Source: Epiperipatus broadwayi
Lineage: Eukaryota > Onychophora > Udeonychophora > Euonychophora > Peripatidae
Length of the DNA: 64,000 nt
Direction: 5' to 3'
Assembly: GCA_028023455.1 (NCBI GenBank)
Contig: JAQFVV010000501.1
Span: 124,001-188,000, forward strand
The first letter of the stretch is position 1. Every line of letters starts with the position of its first letter. The translations under genes were made by a program, and so were the position numbers. Under the pieces are notes generated by a model, which was not told the DNA's origin, did no database searches, and saw only the letters and a program-made list of their open reading frames with translations. This document shows, piece after piece, positions 56,958 to 64,000 of this stretch.

Positions 56958-57900
56958 TGTCTAATTCATTTTTTAAGAGAAATATATTGATAGTGATGGT
57001 TTCTTACCATTTCAATGTATATATCATCTATTAAATTCAAACTCAGATACTGGGCATATATGTTTTGAATTAATACATTAGTCTTTTGTCCATTACCTTG
57101 ATAAGCTTCTGCAATGGAAGTGTTTTCAAATAATCAGACAATTTTTAAATAAAATCCAAACTGTCTCTCAAACCAATCTAGATAATCCTTAAAATGATTC
57201 TGTAGCCTGAGTCACTCCTAATAAAGGTAAAGCATTTTTTTTTAAATTAACAATTAATATTAATTTATTACTTCGCTGGAAATGTTATGTGTGTGTGTGC
57301 ATACACATCCATTTGCCATGCATTCATAATTCAGAGAGAAAAAGTAAAGTGATTACAAATTGTTTGAAAGTAAGTTAGTTACTAAGGATTACATTCTTTT
57401 GCCCACATCATCAATCAGAAGATTTTGACTTAATCATAAGTTCTGATGACATCTTTGTAACTAACAATAAATGAAACATAGAATAGGTTCCAAAAACTGT
57501 AATTAATTTTATAATGTATAAAATGAATTACATAATTGATAAAAATATCCTTGATGTCACAAACATTAAATTAAAACATAGTTTGATGAACATTCTTTTT
57601 CAAGAATAAGGGGAATTATACTATATAATAGAGCTGTAAAAAAATAAAAAGCTGTATTCTAATATGACACAATTTAACTTATACTTCTCTATAGTGCAAA
57701 ATTGTCAATAAAACTTGAAAGTTATTCACTTTTTTCTGATGTCAAAAATAGACCAACTTGTTTCCCTGAGACAAACCACAAATGCCATCAGTGTATTATT
57801 GCTCAAACCAATTTGTTCTGTACAGTACATATGTCAGCAGTTTTGGTGTTGGGAACTAATCCTTCAGCAGGGTGACATTTCCACTGTTTTCCCTGGTGGT
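56958..57900. other. AT-rich spacer, nothing recognised
   Basis: No gene or RNA signal. The open frame at 57715-57939 has no domain residues, and part of it resembles the scrap near 7690. Confidence 0.5.
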
Positions 57901-57919
57901 CCTTTTTATAAACATTCAA

Positions 57920-58340
57920 CATTTTATGTTAGTATTTAAACCTTTATTCTATATTATAATTCAATAATTTGGGCTTCATTTGTTAGAGATATAAATTTAC
58001 AAATGAAAAAAAATTATATTTGAACTTTGCAAATATTGAATAAAAATAATAATGTGAAATATGTAATAGAAAATTTTTTCCTTGCTGATTGCTTACTGCA
58101 AAATGGGGGAGGGGGCAATAATTTGCCAAAATCTTTGTTGATTAAATTTCATTTGTAAAATATTTAAAGATCTAACGTTAAGTCATTATAAATCTATAAA
58201 ATTCTATTCTAAAACTTTAAATTGTATTTAGAATTATTAAAATATCACAAAAGCTTCATATAATTATATTTAGCACACTAATGATTATAGCTTTGTTTTT
58301 GCCATTATGCCAAATTTCTTTAAATTATTTTTTTAAAAAT
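57920..58340 (+). repeat. Repeat V, third and most diverged copy
   Basis: Shares with 14160-14300 and 27690-27800 the order TTATTCTA-like, CAATAATTTG-like, TTAGAGATA and TTTACAAATG words. Match quality is low after 58100. Confidence 0.4.
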
Positions 58341-58871
58341 AAATCAAAACATATTCAACTAAAATCAAACAATAATCACATATACTTTTGTACTTAAACA
58401 ATTATTATACACTTAAAGAAAGTATTGAAATATACATATATTTGCTTTTTACTACTAACAATCCAATAGAAGAGGAGTTTACAATTAATATCACAACAGC
58501 TGAAAGAACAACCAATCAAAAATCTTATAGCTGTGGTTCATATCCTTTGTAGTTTATGTGGCTGAAGGCCTCCATCTTCTTCAGATTTTTTAACTAATAA
58601 ATCAAAATAGTGTCTGCCATCAAAACGCACACACAACTGGTGAAATAGCACTGCGAGTAAAGCTGAAGTCTATCAGAACCATCTCCAAATGAAATACTTT
58701 GCATATGTTGGTGAGTTATATTAATAAGGGTGTGTTTTATTTTTAAAGTATGAACATTATAATTTTATGTGATCATGGTCATTTGTAATCCCCATTTTAC
58801 TAATAGCCTAATTCAATTCATTCTTATTTAAAGTGCAAAACGATAATCAATTGTCAATTATAGAATGCACA

Positions 58872-58972
58872 TTAAAATAATAATAATGATGAAGATAATA
58901 ACAACAACAATAATAATAGCAATAACAACAACAATGACAACAACAACAATAATAATAATAACAGCAACAGTG
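58872..58972. repeat. (AAY)n microsatellite
   Basis: Mixed AAT/AAC/ATG trinucleotide array abutting the end of the next repeat A copy. Confidence 0.9.
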
Positions 58973-59437
58973 GCCCCACCAGTGCAAGCCAGAGTAATCA
59001 ATGCATGCAAAAAGGCTTGTGCATAAAATCCCTGTCCAATGCCTACTCATCCAATATCCCCAGATTAGTTTCTAGCTTGTGGATTTTATCAGTGAGGAGC
59101 CTTGGATCTAATGCAACCCTCCTGCAGCCACTTTTTACCTTATTGGCTAACTATAAAGCTTTGAGTCCAAAATGAAAATATACTAATGATTTCAATATAA
59201 TCTCATTAACTTGTGTAGTAATATAGATCTGAACTCAGTTCAGCATCCATACTTTTTGATGTTTTCGGTTCTTTAATAACCACATTCACCATAATTCTAT
59301 TGGGCAATTGGTATTAAACCACTAAACATCAGATGATCACTATTCTTTGTGCTTACATGAGCTGTTTACACAGAGGCAAAACTCACCAATACAGTAGCAC
59401 CACTCAGTGCAAGCCAAAGTAATCAATGGATGTGGGA
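58972..59437 (-). repeat. Repeat A, long inverted copy
   Basis: Minus-strand unit with the body block (59019-59045), the hammerhead-like core region (59062-59103, CTGATGA mutated to CTGATAA) and the long upstream part to about 59330. It continues with AAACCACTAAACATCA and a second piece of body ending near 59437. It forms an inverted pair with the following copy. Confidence 0.8.
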
Positions 59438-59439
59438 AG

Positions 59440-59858
59440 GATTATGGTGACTGTGGTTATTAAAGAACCAAAGGCACCAAAATAGTATGCATGCTGAACT
59501 GACTTCAGATCTATATGACCGTACAAGCTAATGAGTTTGAATTGCAAGCATTATTGTTTTTTATTTTGGACTCAAAACTTTATAGTTAGCTAATAAGGTA
59601 AAAGGTGGCTGCTAGAGGGTTGCATTAAGTCCTAAGATCTTGGTGCAGTGCTTTCAGATCCAAGGCTCCTCAGTGACAAAATCCACAAGCTAGAAACTAG
59701 TTTGGAGATATTGGACAAGTAGGCACTAGAAAGGGATTTTATGCGCAACACTTCTTGCACTGAGTGGCATTATTGTGTGGAGAGTTTTGCTTCTTTGTAA
59801 ACAGCTTGTGTAAGCATAAAGAATGGTGATCATGTGATGTTTAGTAGTTTAAATCTGA
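59440..59858 (+). repeat. Repeat A, near-complete copy (about 420 bp)
   Basis: Plus-strand unit running GATTATGGTGACTGTGG, GCTGAACTGACTTCAG, AACTTTATAGTTAGCTAATA, GGCTCCTCAGTGACAAAATC, AAGCTAGAAACTAGTTTGG, AAGGGATTTTATGCGCAA, GTTTTGCTTC, and the terminal block GGTGATCATGTGATGTTTAG. It defines the full unit. Its hammerhead core is mutated (GTGACAA for CTGATGA). Confidence 0.8.
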
Positions 59859-61330
59859 GGTAATTGTAAATATTGTACCAATATTGAAATTGGCACATAC
59901 TAATTTATCTAAAAAAATAAGTTATAAAAATCTAAAGTGTCTTTATTAAACAAAATGCAGTTGTTTTCGAAAAAAGTAAGAGTCAGATAGTGTTCTATCA
60001 TTAGTTTTTGAAATAAAAGTTAAAATTGATTAATTAAAAGAGGGGAGGGGAATCTTAGTTAGAAAAGTTAAACTAAAGGTTTTATAAAAAGAAAGTAAAG
60101 AGTTTATTATTATTAGTTGAAATATAATTTAAAAAGTTTAAAAAAATATAAATCTCTTTATTTAAATTAAAGAAAAAAAAAGTAATCTTAAAACTAGTTC
60201 TGATTTTAGAATAAAATTATATATGTGCATGCGAATGTAATAAGTATATGCGTATTAAATGTTAAAAATAAATGTTGAAATGAACTAAATGAAAATCATA
60301 TTGAAAAACACATGAAAATAAATATTGAAATGAAATGTATTTAAAAAACACAGCGGTGGCTACTAATCAAAATTATAAAACAACACATTTGTGATAAATG
60401 CTAATTAAAATACCCAACAACAAGATTAAAAAGGATTAGCTACTAAAGGAATTTTGACAACACATATTGCTGGCAGACATTAAAACAAAAACACTTTGCA
60501 TATATAAATAGCCAGATTTTTATCGGACATTCAGTGTTTCGGTTTCAGTTTTGTTTTTAGTCTAGTCTAGAGATAACAGTGCAGTTTATATTATGTATCC
60601 AGAAACAGAAATGCAGTGCTGAGCAGCCTTTGGGAACATATGCTCTTACTTTAGCCCTAGTCCAGTGAAACAGTGAAACCTGCCCGTGAAATAATGTCTG
60701 CATAACAGCTCAGAAATCCTCCATCAACATTCAACTATCTCCAGAAATAAGACCGATGAATAAGAAAGAAACATCCTCAAGAAACTTCAAATCTAACCGG
60801 TTAGATATACTTCATTAGAAGCAGCTAACAACAAGCAATATCCACGTTCCAAAAATCCTAGGTAAAACATTTTCTTATTCTCATTTATATATAGTAGCCA
60901 CCGCATTATTTGCAAAGCCTCCAGAGACAAGTAATTTGAACTCTATAAGCATGCATAAAATGAACTATTGATGTGCGTGTTTGTGAATGCTTCATGATTT
61001 TATAAACGTCAAATATTATTTATGCTTTCTCATAAGATATATTATATTGTGTTAATTTAAAATGTGCGTGACAAAAATACCAATATTATGTTAGTTAAAA
61101 TTATAAAGATATTTAAATTTAGTGTAATTAACGTTAATAAATTGTCTTTAAATGTAAACCTTATTTTTTCGGTCAATTCTTTTTACCAATTCTTTACCAA
61201 TCTTTTATCAATTCTATCACCACTAATTAAACTATATTTTATTATTGATTAAAATTAGACTGGGCTAGTTTTTGGGATTGTTTCGAGTGCTGGAGTATGA
61301 GCCTACTGACCAAATATGTTAGTCTTAGAC
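59859..61330 (+). other. AT-rich region with an LTR-like promoter
   Basis: Contains CATATATAAATAGCC (TATA at 60503-60510) with a start-like region GGACATTCAGTGTTTCGG, a CTAG/GTAAAA word at 60858-60866, and a pyrimidine-rich stretch ending AAAATTAG (61258). TGGCGCCC follows at 61335. This is the same series as in the LTR-like elements at 50008 and 52264. No terminal repeats were found, so element borders are unknown. Confidence 0.35.
60503..60545 (+). promoter_or_regulatory. Possible LTR-type promoter
   Basis: TATAAATA at 60503-60510 with a GC-richer start region 25-35 bases downstream. The following 300 bases are less AT-rich than their surroundings, as expected of a transcribed leader. Confidence 0.4.
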
Positions 61331-61334
61331 TAGC

Positions 61335-62480
61335 TGGCGCCCGGAGTTTACTCTGAAACAAACAAAGTGTTTGGATAGTAGGGGTTTGAATCTAGCAGCC
61401 GAGGTGGGCCACGGTCTGATCGTGGGTATTGTTGATAGTTAAAGCTATCAATAATATTTCCCATTTTGCTCGAACGTGCCGGTTCGTTCACGTAACATTT
61501 ATAATTAAATAAGATTATGAATGTATTATGAAGAAGTTTGAAACCAGCCAAAACATTTACAGTGTAAGTAAGTTCATCTGCGAATGGATCCGGTACAATA
61601 TGGAGATGATCTTGCATAAATATGCAATATTTCTTCTTTACATCAAAGAAATGTTACAACTGTCAGTAAAATGATCATATGTAGAATATTTGGTAAATAT
61701 GGATTGGATTTTTTGAATATCTCTTTTAAATATAAGGATTCCAGATAACTGATCCAAATTTTAAAATTGGGAGGATCAATGAAAGGAAATGTTTATATTT
61801 CATTGACAGATTATGTATTTTACTTTAGCTATATTTGTTATTTTAAATGCCTTATTCTCTATGGTATTGATACAAAAGTGGAAAGATGCATTACTGGAAA
61901 AAGTAATTCCAAGATTGTTTTATTTTTAGAAATGATTTCATTGTTTGTTGCGGACATTCTTCTTATAATATTTCTTAAATATCAATTTGAATTGGGTCAT
62001 TAAAATGTATCATATTATTATCAATTTGTAGAGAATAGCAGGAATGATTATGGAAATAGTACAAACTTAAAATAATTAAATAAATAATAATAAAAAATCA
62101 TTTATTCTGTGAACTGGCTTGTCATATCACAATAGTTAAAACTAAATAGTAACAATTATAAAAAGAAAAACCACTAGGAATTATGGGAGAAAATGAAGGA
62201 ATAATTCATCTAGGATATTTTTTAAAAAAAATTAATTTATAATGCTTTAAATTTAGTTTTTTTATAGCTACTGTATTTTTAGATATCCACAAGAATATAA
62301 AATTATTTTTACTGATATTCAAATATAAAATAGTAATAAAAAAAATTATTAAATTATTTTTAGTTTTTTTTGTTGTTGATGATGATTTTTATATTTATGC
62401 TTACACTTTTTTATTAAATAATTATAAATGTATATAAATAATAAATAACTCAGATTATTTTATAACTGAACAGAAACTAG
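61335..62480. other. Sequence after TGGCGCCC, no recognised gene
   Basis: Starts with TGGCGCCCGGAG, which could be a primer-binding site if an LTR ends just upstream. The first 280 bases are less AT-rich and open on the minus strand (61348-61617), but the residues match no family I know. The remainder is AT-rich spacer. Confidence 0.35.
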
Positions 62481-62486
62481 CTTCCC

Positions 62487-62849
62487 GTGAGTTATACAAG
62501 GTCAGTTAGCTCTTCAAAAGACAGATGGTACCACTTATCTCGCAGTATTTTTTTTTATATATGTAAGGCAACATATTATGGTGAAACTCAGGCCACGGTA
62601 AACAATAGAGTAGCACAACACTTATATATGTACAATAGAGTGGTAAACAAAAGTGAAGGCAATTCAATATTTGCAGAACATCAAAAATCATTTAATCATA
62701 AATGTGAACCTTCCAGCGCAGCCAAAATTGTTTGCCAAGAAAGAAATAACACCAAAAGAAAAACAAAAGAAGTGTATTTCATTGCAAATGATCCAAACAT
62801 CATCAATCGAAGGGATGCCTGCTTTACAATATCTAGAAAATGGACATGA
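62487..62849 (+). pseudogene. Second Penelope-like GIY-YIG endonuclease fragment
   Basis: From about residue 25 the frame reads FYICKATYYGETQATVNNRVAQH. This is the GIY-YIG core with YYG for YIG, GET, and the Arg-containing helix (NNRVAQH). Later SIFAEHQKSFNH corresponds to the conserved S.I..H....NH segment, and RKTKEVYFIANDPNIINRRDA to the RK.KEA..I...P..NR.DG segment that carries the catalytic glutamate. It differs clearly from the 40-kb element, so it belongs to another Penelope lineage. No RT part precedes it. It could be a truncated insertion or a stand-alone fragment. Confidence 0.7.
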
Positions 62850-62984
62850 TAATGATTTGCATAAATTTGCATTCATTATGTTTAATACATAATAATGGCC
62901 ATGAATATGGAGTAAACGTACTTCAAAAACGCTAAGCTGAACGTTGTTATTTGTGAAAATTTTTATTAACTTCACCTATATACA

Positions 62985-63105
62985 TTTAAAGTGTATTTTT
63001 TTATATGTCAAAGCGTTGGTGGCCTAGCGGTTAGCGTAGCTGTCTTCCAAGCAGCCGGCCTGGGTTCACTTTTTGGTCAATGCTTTGACGTTTAAAGTGT
63101 ATTTT
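62985..63105 (+). mobile_element. tRNA-Gly(TCC)-derived mini-SINE with perfect 15-bp target duplication
   Basis: TTTAAAGTGTATTTT occurs at 62985-62999 and exactly again at 63091-63105. The tRNA-derived body starts GCGTTGGTGGCC at 63013, has GCGGTTAGCGTAGC, the anticodon arm GCTGTCTTCCAAGCAGC (TCC), GGGTTCACTTTTTGG and the returning strand TCAATGC. ATGTCAAAG before the acceptor strand and CTTTGACG after it are complementary and extend the acceptor stem to about 15 bp. No A-tail separates the body from the second duplication. Confidence 0.85.
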
Positions 63106-63108
63106 AAG

Positions 63109-63240
63109 TATTAGTTTATTTATGTAATTTTAGTTGAGAGAGTGAATTCAATTTATGGTGATTCTCATCATTTATGCTATAAATATATATAATCAATGGA
63201 TCGAATTCTCTCATATTTAAAATTACATAAATAAACTAAG
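63109..63240. repeat. Short palindromic element (MITE-like)
   Basis: TTAGTTTATTTATGTAATTTTA (63111 onwards, 22 bases, shown here as its role only in the stem) is the inverse of the end of 63190-63240, which reads TAAAATTACATAAATAAACT in part. GAGAGAGTGAATTC pairs with GAATTCTCTC. The whole 130-bp unit folds as one hairpin with a loop of about 25 bases. No ORF. Confidence 0.75.
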
Positions 63241-64000
63241 CATATATAAAACCATATGCTAAGAGATGAATGGTATCATCTGCCTTTTGAAGAGTTTATT
63301 TATATTATATAACTGATTGAAAGCTCGGTTACTTTCTGTTCAATTATATATAATCTGGATTATTTAATATTTGGCATAATATTTTTATTGAGGAAGGGGG
63401 AACTATTATATATTACTTATGAAAGTTTTTGATTTATACTGCATGGCATACAAAGAATATACTTATTCAGAAACTAGTTTCAAGAATATTGTTTTTATAA
63501 AAAAAAAAAAAAAATTAGTTCAACTTATAAAAAAAACCTCCAAGAGATATATAAACAAGAAGTGAGTTAGAGAAGCCCCCAAGATTGTATTGCGACAAAG
63601 TCAACAGATGATATAAAAGCTAATTTGCCCTTTGCGCTTTTATTCGGTCTATATACTGATGGATTCTGGATGTTAAAATCCATGGATTGTCATGTCATTT
63701 CACCCACATAACTTTTAGGACTTCAAGTTTTTATAAACTCCTGAGGAAGTTAGATTACAGTTAAATAAAAATTAAAATTGACTTCAATCAAAAATTTGTG
63801 AATTCAGCATGAGAAGTGATTTGCTTTTAATGTGAATGTTTGTCCACATATGGCTTTTTTCTGGTCTTCACCCTGAAGTTGTACTAAAGAGATTGGGACC
63901 AACAATCATGAGAATTAAGAAGTATAATACTATATGTGAAAATCTATGATGAATATAAAAATGATGTTCAAAAATAAAAACGTTAGCTACGTGGTATTGT
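63241..64000. other. AT-rich end of window, nothing recognised
   Basis: No supported gene, repeat or RNA. Confidence 0.5.

Noticed and set aside
61335-61342. TGGCGCCC as proof of a primer-binding site
   Set aside because: The related motif also lies inside a 3' LTR (51513) and inside the solo element (53951). It is therefore not restricted to the first bases after a 5' LTR and cannot define one.
61348-61617. 89-residue minus-strand protein
   Set aside because: Open and less AT-rich, but no recognisable motif, and it starts in the leader of an LTR-like region. Kept only as part of the spacer description.

Overview
The window looks like nuclear DNA from an animal. It is strongly AT-rich, full of (TA)n, (CT)n, (AAT)n and (AAG)n tracts, and packed with eukaryotic mobile elements. 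I found no bacterial operon, no phage gene, no CRISPR array, and no confident host protein-coding gene, rRNA or functional tRNA. The tRNA-Gly(TCC)-derived short repeats, Penelope-like elements with GIY-YIG domains, pogo/Tigger-like DNA transposons, and RTE-, Jockey/CR1- and Tx1/L1-like LINEs together fit a large, repeat-rich metazoan genome. I suspect an invertebrate such as a mollusc, but the sequence alone does not settle this.

Layout: 1-12.5 kb holds dispersed copies of a foldback repeat (called repeat A here), tRNA-Gly-derived mini-SINEs, a decayed Jockey/CR1-like LINE (about 3.8-4.75 kb), a 39-bp minisatellite, and a short repeat at 8.65-8.88 kb with a hammerhead-ribozyme-like core. 12.5-24 kb is AT-rich, low-information sequence with foldback and dispersed repeats. 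24.15-25.65 kb and 31.87-32.92 kb are two pogo/Tigger-like DNA transposons in opposite orientation. A 122-codon ORF of unknown function lies at 26.16 kb. 34.3-38.7 kb holds three RTE-type LINE fragments with GAT-repeat tails.

The most structured part is 37.76-51.56 kb. I read it as one non-autonomous LTR retrotransposon with about 2-kb LTRs and a 4-bp ATAT target duplication. Its internal region carries a coiled-coil, gag-like coding remnant and no pol. Its 5' LTR was hit by an RTE fragment and then by a Penelope-like element. The Penelope-like element was in turn hit by a nearly intact Tx1/L1-like LINE (40.8-46.2 kb), which entered its (AAT)n/A-rich tract. A second, unrelated solo-LTR-like element with the same ATAT duplication follows at 51.80-54.00 kb. 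A decayed LINE lies at 54.5-56.3 kb, more repeat A copies at 56.8 and 59-59.9 kb, another LTR-like promoter region at 60-61.5 kb, a second Penelope GIY-YIG fragment at 62.5-62.85 kb, and a mini-SINE with perfect 15-bp target duplications at 63.0 kb.

The most interesting signal is RNA-level. Three unrelated repeat families (repeat A, the 8.7/15.4-kb repeat and the Penelope termini) carry hammerhead-like cores, CUGANGA then a stem then GAAA. In two of them helix III is a bare self-complementary hexamer followed by the cleavage base. That is the arrangement expected of dimer-acting hammerheads in retrozyme-type or Penelope-type elements.
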